A DNA stretch of 64,000 bases, taken from the NCBI GenBank assembly GCA_019637395.1, contig JAHBVR010000008.1:124001-188000 (forward strand). The letters run 5' to 3'. This DNA comes from Vulcanimicrobiota bacterium. GTDB lineage: Bacteria; Vulcanimicrobiota; Xenobia; Xenobiales; JADMJV01. Of the stretch, positions 36,356-44,965 are shown piece by piece; positions within the stretch are counted from its first letter, which is position 1, and every line of letters begins with the position of its first letter. Made by a program: the position numbers and the translations under genes. A model generated the notes under the pieces. That model ran no database searches. It was not told where the DNA came from and worked only from the letters and a program-made list of their open reading frames with translations.

Positions 36356-36985
36356 TCAGACCATTCCAAGGCGGTGTAACTCCACTCTGTATTCCAGCAA
36401 GAACTCGAAAATTTCGATGTGGCGCCGGGCTGCTTCGGCATCTCGGCCCCAGGCGTAGATGCCGTGCTGATAAACCAGCACGGCCGGAACGTCCTGGGAA
36501 ACCGCCGCCGCCACCGATCGGGCTAAAGCGGGCATCTCGTGGAAGTTGGCCACGATGGGCAGGTGCACTCTATCGTTCAGCGTTTTTCCGGCGATCCCCT
36601 TGATCATTTCGACCCCTTCCAAAACCACCTGGCCCGCCTCGAACCACAGTCGGGAAGCCAGGTTATTGGCGATGGAGTGGACATGAAAGACGGCGCTGGC
36701 TTCGGTCAGGCGATAGATCTCCTGGTGCACGCTGAGTTCTTCGGAAGCTCTGCCGGCGCCCGTCAAGCTCAGGCCACGCTCGTCGACCAACAAGAAATCG
36801 TCTGTATCCAGACGGGATTTGTCTTTCCCCGAGGGAGTGACGAGAATTCGTTGGGGCACCCGGTGGAGTTGTACGGACAGATTGCCGCAGGTGCCCATGA
36901 GCCAGCCACGGGAGTGGAAGAACCGGGCTGCTTCCACCATGGATTTGGCGGCCGCGGCGCTGTCGGGAGGTAAGGTCTGATTCAT
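36356..36985 (-). CDS. mtnB: Methylthioribulose-1-phosphate dehydratase
   Basis: Zinc-dependent class II aldolase-fold enzyme of the methionine-salvage pathway, 209 residues. GTCGNLSVQL, ILVTPSGKDKSRL, VFHVHSIANN with the zinc histidines, EGVEMIKGI and VYQHGIYAWG with the third histidine are all typical. The ATG has an AAGGAA site. First gene of mtnB-yjbQ-mtnC. Confidence 0.93.
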   Translation of the reverse strand: MNQTLPPDSAAAAKSMVEAARFFHSRGWLMGTCGNLSVQLHRVPQRILVTPSGKDKSRLDTDDFLLVDERGLSLTGAGRASEELSVHQEIYRLTEASAVFHVHSIANNLASRLWFEAGQVVLEGVEMIKGIAGKTLNDRVHLPIVANFHEMPALARSVAAAVSQDVPAVLVYQHGIYAWGRDAEAARRHIEIFEFLLEYRVELHRLGMV

Positions 36986-37263
36986 CTCGGTTCCTTTCTT
37001 AAAAGGCGAAAGGCCAAGCGCTCAGAGGGATTCAGGCTGGCCCGCCGGGTTCTGCAGGCCGCCTGCCGGGAAATTTACCCGGGCTGACGACCCTGCCCAC
37101 AAAGACAACAACAGCCCTGACGACAACAGAGCGGAGCGGCCGTGTGAAACAAAATAGCAGGCATCGCAGCAGGTTAGCACACCTGTTTGGCCAGCGTCAA
37201 CGCTCCAGGATTTTCTTACCGCGCCCAGAAGCGCAAATCACTCAAGGTCGGCACGGAGGTAAC
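36986..37263. promoter_or_regulatory. Divergent intergenic region with putative mtnB promoter and structured leader
   Basis: On the leftward strand TTGACG (37195-37200), an 18-base spacer and TAACCT (37171-37176) form a plausible promoter for mtnB, leaving a leader of about 180 bases. The leader has small stems such as CCGGG/CCCGG around a TAAATTT loop. I compared it by eye with SAM and SAH riboswitch consensus motifs and found no match. The rightward gene starts at 37264 behind a GGAGG site. Confidence 0.4.
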
Positions 37264-37806
37264 TTGTCCAAACGTTTTTCGCTATCCGCCATCGGACACG
37301 ACCAGCCCGGCATTGTCTCCGCCGTGACCGAGATTCTCTTCCAGTCCGGTTGCAACATCGAAGATTCCGCCATGACGATTCTGTGGGGCCAGTTCGCCAT
37401 GCTGCTGGTGGTCACACCCAACGATTCCACGGACCTGGACAGGTTGCGCAGCGAGTTCGCGCGCGTCAGCCAGGAATTGCACCTGCAATTGAGTTTGAGC
37501 GAACTGGAAGAAGCCCGCAAGCCGGAGCCCAAGGAAGCGGGGGTGCCCTATGTGGTCTCCGTCTATGGAGCCGACCATCCCGGCATCGTGTCGCGCACCA
37601 CCGGTTACCTGGCCGAGCGCCAGATCAATATCACCGACCTGAGCACTCGCGTGATCCAGGCCAAGGGGCCGGTTTACATCATGTTGCTGGAGGTGGAGGC
37701 GCCGCGGGCCTTGACGGAACAGCAGATCAAAGAAGAACTCTTCGCCTTGAGCCAGGAACTCAAAGTCGACATCAGTGTGCGCCGGCTGGAATCGGAGCTT
37801 CTCTAG
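37264..37806 (+). CDS. Tandem ACT-domain protein (GcvR-like)
   Basis: 180 residues from a TTG with a GGAGG ribosome-binding site five bases upstream; an in-frame upstream ATG adds 40 residues without family character. Two ACT domains follow: FSLSAIGHDQPGIVSAVTEI at the start and VVSVYGADHPGIVSRTTGYL at about residue 95. This resembles the GcvR family, which controls glycine cleavage genes by binding another regulator. No DNA-binding domain is present. Probably co-transcribed with def three bases downstream. Confidence 0.8.
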   Translation: MSKRFSLSAIGHDQPGIVSAVTEILFQSGCNIEDSAMTILWGQFAMLLVVTPNDSTDLDRLRSEFARVSQELHLQLSLSELEEARKPEPKEAGVPYVVSVYGADHPGIVSRTTGYLAERQINITDLSTRVIQAKGPVYIMLLEVEAPRALTEQQIKEELFALSQELKVDISVRRLESELL

Positions 37807-37808
37807 TT

Positions 37809-38342
37809 TTGGGGGTCCAGCCCATCGTACTCTACCCGGATCCGATCCTGAAGAAGGTCTGCCGGCCCGTGGATTGGCGTGACCCGCTGGTACAGCAGGT
37901 GGCCCAAGATCTGGTGGATACCATGCAGGCGGGGCCCGGGGTGGGTGTGGCCGCTCCTCAGATCGGCCACGCTTTGCGTATCTTCGTGGTGGACGTGACT
38001 CCCAGGCATCCCGGCCACGGACTGCTGGTGCTGCTCAATCCCGAGTTGGTCGGCCAAGAAGGCGCCGTTACAGGTCGCGAAGGTTGCCTGTCCATTCCAG
38101 ACTTCACCGCCAGCGTGCAACGCTACAGCAAAATCCTGGTGCAGGCCGTCGATCTGCAGGGGAACCCGCGTATTCTCGAAAGCGAAGGCTTTGAAGCGGT
38201 CTGTTTGCAGCACGAACTCGACCATCTCGATGGAGTGCTCTTCCTGGACCGGGTCAGCTGTCTGAAAACGGATGTTTTTCGCCGTAAGGGAGTTAAGCCG
38301 CGCTTCGACCCTCAAGAATATCCACAAGGAGCGTCCACGTGA
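37809..38342 (+). CDS. def: Peptide deformylase
   Basis: Removes the formyl group from nascent proteins. 177 residues from a TTG three bases after the previous stop. The three signature motifs are present: GVGVAAPQIG at 44-53, EGCLS at 91-95 with the metal-binding Cys, and HELDH at 135-139. The stop overlaps the next gene's GTG (GTGA). Confidence 0.94.
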   Translation: MGVQPIVLYPDPILKKVCRPVDWRDPLVQQVAQDLVDTMQAGPGVGVAAPQIGHALRIFVVDVTPRHPGHGLLVLLNPELVGQEGAVTGREGCLSIPDFTASVQRYSKILVQAVDLQGNPRILESEGFEAVCLQHELDHLDGVLFLDRVSCLKTDVFRRKGVKPRFDPQEYPQGAST

Positions 38343-39001
38343 AACGCCTGATTCTGACCTTTATCGTGGTGACAGTGGCCGAGTTTTACGCTTTTCACGT
38401 GTTTCGCAGTCACCCTATTTCCCGTCCGGCCTATTTCCCCGCCCTTTTAACCGCCATCCAGTTCTGGATGTCTTACGGGGGCATCGAATCGGCCCGCTGG
38501 CTGTTGCGCAAGTCGCCGGCTTCCAGGGCGCCCGGGCCGGCTTCAGACTGGACCCGGCTCTGGCTCTGGGTGGGGCCTCCCGGGGGGATCCTCATGGTGC
38601 TCACCTCTCTGCTGGCCTGGTGGGCCTCGGGCCAGGGGTCGAGCTGGATTCCCCCAGCCATCCTTTTGGCGCACGCGGCCGGCGGCGGACTGCTCTGGCT
38701 GTGCGCCTCGCTGGAAATGCTGCCCAACCTGGCGCGTATCCATCCCGCCTCCCGCCCTTTCTGCGGGGGACTGGCGCTGGGCGGCCTGCTGACCCACCTG
38801 TGCGGGCTCTACTTCTATGCCAAGATTTACCCGGCCGGCGAACTGCAGGTCGGGCTCTTCGTGCTGGCCATTTTGCTGACTTACTTCGTGTTCTACTATA
38901 TCTGGGCCGCCATCATGGTCTGGATGGTCATCTTCCGCTTCTGGACTCCTCCCACCACGCCCGATACGAGCGATGATGGACTCGCAGTCCACCAAGGATA
39001 G
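38339..39001 (+). CDS. Integral membrane protein of unknown function
   Basis: 220 residues starting at GTG. About six hydrophobic segments (for example LILTFIVVTVAEFYAFHVF, GGILMVLTSLLAWWA and VGLFVLAILLTYFVFYYIW) make it an integral membrane protein. I do not recognise a family. It overlaps def by four bases and the following MFS gene by 29 bases, so all three are likely translated from one mRNA. Confidence 0.7.
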   Translation: MKRLILTFIVVTVAEFYAFHVFRSHPISRPAYFPALLTAIQFWMSYGGIESARWLLRKSPASRAPGPASDWTRLWLWVGPPGGILMVLTSLLAWWASGQGSSWIPPAILLAHAAGGGLLWLCASLEMLPNLARIHPASRPFCGGLALGGLLTHLCGLYFYAKIYPAGELQVGLFVLAILLTYFVFYYIWAAIMVWMVIFRFWTPPTTPDTSDDGLAVHQG

Positions 39002-40709
39002 CTCTGCCTCTGCCGTCGACGAGGGGGAGGCCGACGAGTTTGCGCTTCATCCCCCGATAGAAAACACTCCGCCCAGCCGCCCGCGCAGCCCCTGGACGCC
39101 CTTGCGCAATCGGCTTTTTCGGGCTCTGTGGTTCGCCACTCTGGCCTCCAATCTAGGAACCTGGGTCCATGAAGTCTCGGCCAGCTGGATGATGACCGGC
39201 CTGGCGCCGGATAATCCCTGGCTGAACTCGCTGGTCCAGGTGGCCAACACCACGCCTATGTTTCTGTTGGCCCTGCCGGCCGGGGCCATCGCTGACGTGG
39301 TCGACCGCCGGCGCTACTTGCTGGCCACTCAATTGTGCATGATGCTGACCGCCCTGTCCATGGCCGTTCTGGCCCTGCGCGGCCAGTTGAACGCCTATGG
39401 ATTGCTGGCCGGGACAGTCATTCTCTCCATCGCTTCGGCCTTGAACTCGCCGGCCTGGCACGCGGTCTTGCCCACCGTGGTCAACCGCTATAACCTGGCT
39501 CCGGCTGTCAACCTGCAGGGCCTGGCCATCAGTCTGGCGCGGGCGCTGGGACCCGGTCTGGCCGGCGTGCTGCTCATCTACCTGCATCCCGCCTGGGGCT
39601 TCGCCCTCAATACCTGTTCGTTTTTGGGCGTGCTCATCGTACTCTTTCGTTGGAAGCCCAAGCGTAAACCACAGCGGGTGCGCTCCGAGCGCTTTTTTGG
39701 GGCGGTGCGCGTCGGCCTGCAGCACGTTCGCCATTCGCCGCGTATGCGCAATGTGTTGTTGCGGGTGGCTCTCTTTGTCTTCGGCAGCAGCGCCTTGTGG
39801 GCTCTGCTGCCGCTGTTGGTGCGCAGCGTCTATCGCATGAATTCCGAAGCCTACGGCGGTATGGTGGGACTCTTCGGCCTGGGGGCGGCCGTCAGCAGCA
39901 CCGCCTGGTTGCCGCGCCTGCGCGACCGGCTTTCGGTCAATCAGATCATCGATCTGCACTGGTGCGGCTTTGCTCTCATTCTGGTGATTCTCAGTCAGAC
40001 CCGCTGGTACTGGGTGCCCTTCGTCAGCATGTATTTAGGTGGCTGCTGCTGGATCTGTATCTTGAGCAATTTGCACTTTTCGGTGCAGTCGGTGGCTCCC
40101 GCCTGGGTGCGCTCCCGCGCCATGTCGGTCTACCTGCTCTGCTACTACGCGGCCGCTTCTTCAGGCAGCGCCACCTGGGGCCGGGTGGCCGAAGCCTACG
40201 GTCTGCGTCAGGGCATGCTCTGGGGAGGGATCATGCTGGGCCTGGCCATGCTCTCCACCTTCCTGGCGCCGGTGCGCTCGGGCGAAGACCTGAACCTGCA
40301 TCCCAGCCACCACTGGCCGCACCCCAAAGTCAAATACCCCATCGAGCTCGACCAGGGGCCCGTGCTGGTCACCGTCGAGTATCGGATTGAACCGGAGAAC
40401 GCCAGTGAATTCGGTATCCGCATGCAGGCGGTGCGCCAGCAGCGGCTGCAGAACGGGGTGCTGCGCTGGGGCCTTTTTGTGGATATCGAGGAGCCGAGCC
40501 TTTACCGTGAGGTCTACCTGGAAGAGAGCTGGGAAGCCCATTTGCGCCAGCACGAGCGCGTCACCGGCCACGAGCAAGAAGTGGCCGAATTTGCCTATGC
40601 CCTTCACGTCGGCCCGGAAAAGCCCAAAGTCAACCACCTCCTGCTTTGCGACGATCAGGCGGTGCCGGATATCGACCGCCCACCTCATCCGGACGACGAA
40701 GACCGCTAG
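38973..40709 (+). CDS. MFS_3 (EntS-like) exporter with C-terminal soluble domain
   Basis: 578 residues. Residues about 45-430 form a twelve-helix major facilitator transporter of the EntS/MFS_3 type, with FRALWFATLASNLGTWVHEV in the first helix and GAIADVVDRRRYL as the loop 2-3 motif. From about 465 a soluble domain follows (VLVTVEYRIEPENASEF, RWGLFVDIEEPSLYREVYLEE, WEAHLRQHERVTGHEQEVAEF), like a dimeric alpha-beta barrel (antibiotic-monooxygenase-like) fold. This combination occurs in a subset of MFS_3 proteins. Substrate unknown. Confidence 0.85.
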   Translation: MMDSQSTKDSSASAVDEGEADEFALHPPIENTPPSRPRSPWTPLRNRLFRALWFATLASNLGTWVHEVSASWMMTGLAPDNPWLNSLVQVANTTPMFLLALPAGAIADVVDRRRYLLATQLCMMLTALSMAVLALRGQLNAYGLLAGTVILSIASALNSPAWHAVLPTVVNRYNLAPAVNLQGLAISLARALGPGLAGVLLIYLHPAWGFALNTCSFLGVLIVLFRWKPKRKPQRVRSERFFGAVRVGLQHVRHSPRMRNVLLRVALFVFGSSALWALLPLLVRSVYRMNSEAYGGMVGLFGLGAAVSSTAWLPRLRDRLSVNQIIDLHWCGFALILVILSQTRWYWVPFVSMYLGGCCWICILSNLHFSVQSVAPAWVRSRAMSVYLLCYYAAASSGSATWGRVAEAYGLRQGMLWGGIMLGLAMLSTFLAPVRSGEDLNLHPSHHWPHPKVKYPIELDQGPVLVTVEYRIEPENASEFGIRMQAVRQQRLQNGVLRWGLFVDIEEPSLYREVYLEESWEAHLRQHERVTGHEQEVAEFAYALHVGPEKPKVNHLLLCDDQAVPDIDRPPHPDDEDR

Positions 40710-40726
40710 TTTCAGAAGCTTTTGAG

Positions 40727-40748
40727 CTTGCCAGCCTATGCTGGCAAG
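40727..40748 (+). promoter_or_regulatory. Perfect stem-loop after the MFS gene
   Basis: Nine paired bases (CTTGCCAGC with its complement) around a 4-base loop, 18 bases after the MFS stop. No T-tract follows on the rightward strand, so it may weaken read-through into the peptidase gene or protect the mRNA end. Confidence 0.45.
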
Positions 40749-40782
40749 ACCACACTTGTGTCTGAAAGAGGTCTAGCCGAAT

Positions 40783-42843
40783 ATGGATGTCCGTCCCTGC
40801 GCCTGTCACGATCACCACCCGCTGAAGAGGCAGGCTCCCACGCCGCCACCGGAAACGGCTGAAGCTGGGGACCCCGTAGACTTTCGCACCGGCTCGGGCT
40901 TTGATCCCGCCAACCTCGACCGCAGCGTGCGCCCGCAGGATGACTTTTATAAGTTTGCCGTCGGGGGTTGGAAAAAAAGCCACCCCATTCCCGACCACAA
41001 GATGTCGGTGGGAGCTTTCGATGGTCTGGCCGAGGCCAATCGAACCACCCTGCACAACATTTTGACGGATCTTTCCAGCCGTACTCAGGTCCCGGGCAGC
41101 GATGAGCAGAAGCTGGCCGATTACTACGCCAGCGGCATGGATCAGGCCACCATCGAGGCGGCCGGAGCTAAACCGCTCCAGCCTTTGTTTGACGGTATCG
41201 AGAGCATCGACAGTCTGGCTGCACTGCAGACTCAGGTGGCCCGACTGCACAGCCAGGGCGTGAGCGCCTTCTTTTCCTTCGGCAGCAGCCAGGACCTGAA
41301 AGACTCCAAGAAGATCATCGGCGAAACCGCGCAGGGCGGCCTGGGCTTACCGGAGCGCGACTACTACTTCAAGAGCGACGCCAAGTCGGTGGAAATCCGC
41401 CAGGCTTATCAAAAGCATATCGAGCGCACCTTCCAACTGCTGGGTGACAGCCCGCAAGCGGCGGCCGCCGGCGCTCAAAAAGTGATGGAGGTGGAAACCA
41501 AATTGGCCGGCATCTCCCTGACCATGGAGGAGCTGCGCGACCCCAACAAGCTCTACAATCCACACAATCGCACCCAGCTCGAGCAGATGACGCCGAACCT
41601 GAACTGGAACCAGTACCTGGCCGAGCGCGGCCTGGACAAACTGGACGGGCTGAATGTGGCCACCCCGGATTACTTCAAAGGCCTGACCAAACTGCTGGGC
41701 GAGACTCCGCTGCAAGACCTGAAAGGCTATCTGCGCTGGCACGCCATTGCCGCCAATTCGTGGGCTCTTTCCAAGCCTTTCGAAGACGAGAACTTCGAGT
41801 TCAACAAAGTGATGACCGGTGTCAAAACCAAGAACGACCGCTGGAAGAAGGTGGTGACCGCCACCGAAGGCGCCATGGGCGACGCGCTGGGACGGGAGTT
41901 CGTGAAGCAAAAGTTTCCGCCCGAGTCCAAGGAGCGCGTGCTCAACATCCTGCACAACATCCGCGCCGAATTGCACGATGACCTGAGCAAGCTGCCCTGG
42001 ATGGGGGAGGCCACCCGCAAGGAGGCGATCCAGAAACTGGACGCCATCCGCGAAAAGATCGGCTACCCCGATAAGTGGACCGACTACAGCCAGCTTCAGG
42101 TGGAAAAAGGCCCCTTCGTCAACAACGTCATCAGCGCCAACCGCTGGGCCATCCAGCAAGATCTGAACAAGATCGGCAAGACAGTGGACCCGACTGAATG
42201 GGGCATGACGCCGGCTCAGGTCAACGCCTACTACCATCCGCTCAACAACGAGATCGTTTTTCCGGCCGGCATCCTGCAGCCGCCTTTCTTCAATCCCGAC
42301 GCCGATGAAGCCATCAACTACGGCGGCATCGGGGTGGTCATCGGCCACGAAATTACCCACGGCTTTGACGATTCGGGCGCTCAGTTCGACGCTCAGGGCA
42401 ACCTGCGCGACTGGTGGACTCCCGACGATAAGGCGCGCTTCCAGGAACGGACTCAGCGCATTATCAACCAGGCCAATGATTTCAAAGTGGGCGAAAGCCA
42501 TTTGAATGGTCCGGTGGTGGTGGGCGAAGCCATGGCCGACCTGGGCGGCGTGGAACTGGCCTTTGACGCTTTCCAGCGCTCCCGCGAGGGAAAGCCGGCG
42601 ACCGCCAAAATCGACGGTTTCACGCCCGAGCAGCGCTTCTTCCTGGGCTATGCCCAGGTCTGGGCCAGCAATACGCGACCCGAAGCCGAACTGCAGCAGA
42701 TCAACACGGACCCGCACCCGCTCTCCGAATTCCGGGTCAACGGAACGCTCAGCAACCTGCCCGAGTTCGCCGAAGCCTTCGGCGCCAAGGAAGGGGACCC
42801 GATGGTGCGGCCCAAGGCCACCAGCACCTTGCTCTGGGAGTAG
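40783..42843 (+). CDS. M13-family metallopeptidase (neprilysin/PepO type)
   Basis: 686 residues. Zinc ligands are His522 and His526 in HEITH and Glu582 in EAMAD; the AYYHPLNNEIVFPAGILQPPFF region just before is a family hallmark. The N-terminal large domain begins FDPANLDRSVRPQDDFYKFA. The N-terminus MDVRPCACHDHHPLKR has no signal peptide or membrane anchor, so this copy is probably cytosolic like PepO endopeptidases. The C-terminus ends TLLWE instead of the CxxW seen in many members. It stands after a stem-loop and may have its own promoter. Confidence 0.92.
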   Translation: MDVRPCACHDHHPLKRQAPTPPPETAEAGDPVDFRTGSGFDPANLDRSVRPQDDFYKFAVGGWKKSHPIPDHKMSVGAFDGLAEANRTTLHNILTDLSSRTQVPGSDEQKLADYYASGMDQATIEAAGAKPLQPLFDGIESIDSLAALQTQVARLHSQGVSAFFSFGSSQDLKDSKKIIGETAQGGLGLPERDYYFKSDAKSVEIRQAYQKHIERTFQLLGDSPQAAAAGAQKVMEVETKLAGISLTMEELRDPNKLYNPHNRTQLEQMTPNLNWNQYLAERGLDKLDGLNVATPDYFKGLTKLLGETPLQDLKGYLRWHAIAANSWALSKPFEDENFEFNKVMTGVKTKNDRWKKVVTATEGAMGDALGREFVKQKFPPESKERVLNILHNIRAELHDDLSKLPWMGEATRKEAIQKLDAIREKIGYPDKWTDYSQLQVEKGPFVNNVISANRWAIQQDLNKIGKTVDPTEWGMTPAQVNAYYHPLNNEIVFPAGILQPPFFNPDADEAINYGGIGVVIGHEITHGFDDSGAQFDAQGNLRDWWTPDDKARFQERTQRIINQANDFKVGESHLNGPVVVGEAMADLGGVELAFDAFQRSREGKPATAKIDGFTPEQRFFLGYAQVWASNTRPEAELQQINTDPHPLSEFRVNGTLSNLPEFAEAFGAKEGDPMVRPKATSTLLWE

Positions 42844-42844
42844 T

Positions 42845-43477
42845 TCACCGGGCGGACTCCCACTCGGCCACGGTCAAGCGATCCATCTGAAAGAGTTGGT
42901 GGGTAGTGGTATACCAGCCGGCTCCGTGCATGCGGCCGATGAGCTTGAGTTCCGGCGTGTTGACGTAGCATTTTTCGGCGTCCAGCAAGTAGCGATCTTC
43001 GATATGGCAGGCCAGGGCCCGCGCGATGACGATGGTATTGGTCGCGGAGGCGGGCACGGTCTGTATCAGTTGGCACTCGAAGGCTACGGGACTGGCGGCC
43101 AGGCGCGGCGGCTTGACCTTGAGCGCCGGTGCCGTGGCCAGGCCTGCCTTCTCCAGCTCGCTTACGCCGTAGGCAAAGGGAGTGGCCGTCACATTCATGG
43201 AGCGGGCCAGCTCTTCGTTCACCAGGTTGATGACGAACTGGCCCGTCTCTTGAATATTACGTAGAGAATCTTTGGGGCCGCCCTCGTCGCGGCTGCCGAT
43301 GCCGATCACCAGCGTGGGCGGGTCGCCGGCCATAGCATTGAAGAACGAGAAGGGAGCGCAATTGAGCTGGCCCCGGGCATTCTGGCTGACAATCCAGGCG
43401 ATGGGCCGGGGGACGATGGTGGAAACGACCAGCTTATAGGCGTTGCGAGCCGAAAGTTGGGAGAAGTCGTAGTGCAT
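42845..43477 (-). CDS. Flavin reductase-like FMN-binding split-barrel protein
   Basis: 210 residues from ATG 43477; a longer upstream reading has no family character. SARNAYKLVVSTIVPRPIAWI, GQLNCAPFSFFNAMAGDPP and DSLRNIQETGQFVINLVNEEL are typical of the DIM6/NTAB family that binds FMN and reduces it or uses it as cofactor. The physiological substrate is unknown. It converges tail-to-tail on the peptidase gene, with one base between them. Confidence 0.85.
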   Translation of the reverse strand: MHYDFSQLSARNAYKLVVSTIVPRPIAWIVSQNARGQLNCAPFSFFNAMAGDPPTLVIGIGSRDEGGPKDSLRNIQETGQFVINLVNEELARSMNVTATPFAYGVSELEKAGLATAPALKVKPPRLAASPVAFECQLIQTVPASATNTIVIARALACHIEDRYLLDAEKCYVNTPELKLIGRMHGAGWYTTTHQLFQMDRLTVAEWESAR

Positions 43478-43541
43478 GGAGCTAGCTTCGCAGCCGTTCG
43501 GCAGGTCGCCTCCGCGCCGAAACGAAGCCCGGCTGCGCGGA

Positions 43542-44483
43542 ATGAAATTCAAGATGCTCTGGTTGGTCCTGTGGGCTTTGCCCGCGGCCGCCGAAGAAGG
43601 TCCAGCTCCCTGGATGCTCCAACCCTTGCGCCCTCCCTCGCGGCTGGCCATTCGAGACCTTTCGCTGCGCGTCGACTACCGGGAGCGCGCCACCCCCGGC
43701 ACGGCCCGGGTGGAGGCTCAGGTCGAGTTGACCAACGAGGATGTCACCGCTTGCGACGAGCAGTTTATGATTCTCAACGGCGACGCCGCCAGCCGGGTCA
43801 CCTGGAAGGGCAGGGAGCTGCAGCAGGAACGTCTGGTGATGCAGATTCCCGATTCTCCCGGCCGGGAGATGACCCGAGTCTCCATCTTTCACTTGATTCT
43901 GCTGCCCCGGGAGAAGGGCCAGCTGAAGTTCACGGGCCTGCACCGGCTGGATTTCCGTAGCGCCAATCAGCATCGCCTGCGTTTGATCTTTCCGCTCCGA
44001 CGAGCCTGGCATCGCCTGGGCGAAAGCGATGTTCAGGTGGCGCTGGCTCCGGAATTAAAACTTCTTTCTCGCGACTTTCAGCCGGTCGCCGGGCAGCCGG
44101 CGACTTTTCAACGTCACTTCGGGGCCTACAGCAAGGCCCTGGAGCTGAGCGTAGAAGCCAGGGCCGGCGGTCCCGAGTGGGCCGGCGCGTTGGGAGCCAT
44201 CCCCGCCCTGCGGCGCGCCTGGCTTTGGGGCGGCCTGGCGGCCTTGTTGAGTGTCACACTGGCCGCACTGAGTCGCCGCCACTGGTGGTTGGCCGTTCCG
44301 CTCAGCTTGTTGCTGAATTTGGGACTGCGCCATCAGGATGAGACCGTCCGCCAATGGACATATTATGAGGATGCCGCCGAGTATAAGCGTGCCCTCGATC
44401 TGCAGTGGTATCTGGTCCCGCTCTGGGCATTTCTGGGCGGCCTGGGAATAGCCGTCCTGGGACAAAAGAAGGAGACGAAATGA
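43542..44483 (+). CDS. Signal-peptide protein with C-terminal membrane helices, unknown function
   Basis: 313 residues from ATG 43542, which begins a clear signal peptide (MKFKMLWLVLWALPAAAEE); an earlier ATG lies in the divergent promoter region. A beta-rich outside domain of about 230 residues (VEAQVELTNEDVTACDEQFM, then RVSIFHLILLPREKGQLKF) is followed by hydrophobic segments WLWGGLAALLSVTLAAL, WLAVPLSLLLNLGL and YLVPLWAFLGGLGIAVL. I do not recognise the family. Its stop overlaps the next start as ATGA. Confidence 0.65.
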   Translation: MKFKMLWLVLWALPAAAEEGPAPWMLQPLRPPSRLAIRDLSLRVDYRERATPGTARVEAQVELTNEDVTACDEQFMILNGDAASRVTWKGRELQQERLVMQIPDSPGREMTRVSIFHLILLPREKGQLKFTGLHRLDFRSANQHRLRLIFPLRRAWHRLGESDVQVALAPELKLLSRDFQPVAGQPATFQRHFGAYSKALELSVEARAGGPEWAGALGAIPALRRAWLWGGLAALLSVTLAALSRRHWWLAVPLSLLLNLGLRHQDETVRQWTYYEDAAEYKRALDLQWYLVPLWAFLGGLGIAVLGQKKETK

Positions 44484-44965
44484 AGAGCTTGTTGATGGGA
44501 GCGGCCCTGGCCGTCAGCCTGGCCGGAGCCGCCTGGAGTGAGAACTGGCCATTTGAGCCGGGGGCCGGGGTAGGGCCTGTCAAATTGGGGCTCGATTATC
44601 TCGAGCCCACCCGATTCCTGACGCCTGACCGCCAGATTCCCGGAAGCTTGGGCGGCGTCTATCTCATCTATAAGGAAGGCATCGAAACCCAGTGCCAGGG
44701 CAAGAGGATCATCGAGGTCGTGGTCAAGAAAACCAGTTTCACGGGCGGCGGGCGCACGGTGGAGGTTTCCCTTCCCGGTGGTCTCAAAATCGGCTCTCCG
44801 GCCACCCAACTGCAAGGAGCCTTCGGTACCGGTATGGTCTCAAGCAACCTGCCCACCGCCAAGGGCTTCCCTCAAAAGACCGTTTACGCTTGGCCTTACA
44901 AGGGTGTGGAGGCGCAGGCCGAGGGAGGCAAAATCATCCAGTTCTCGATTTTCCCCAAGAAGTAG
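44480..44965 (+). CDS. Small secreted protein of unknown function
   Basis: 161 residues from ATG 44480 with a signal peptide (MKSLLMGAALAVSLAGAAWS). The mature part has GVGPVKLGLDYL and LPGGLKIGSPATQLQGAFG, a pattern of secreted proteins with paired beta repeats, and a C-terminal echo GGKIIQFSIFPKK of the earlier GKRIIEVVVKK. Coupled to the preceding membrane protein, so the two likely act together in the envelope. Its 3' end overlaps the convergent mqnD by 32 bases. Confidence 0.65.
   Translation: MKSLLMGAALAVSLAGAAWSENWPFEPGAGVGPVKLGLDYLEPTRFLTPDRQIPGSLGGVYLIYKEGIETQCQGKRIIEVVVKKTSFTGGGRTVEVSLPGGLKIGSPATQLQGAFGTGMVSSNLPTAKGFPQKTVYAWPYKGVEAQAEGGKIIQFSIFPKK

Noticed and set aside
36986-37164. 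Possible SAM or SAH riboswitch before mtnB
   Set aside because: The conserved core segments of those classes are not found; only generic GC-rich stems are seen.
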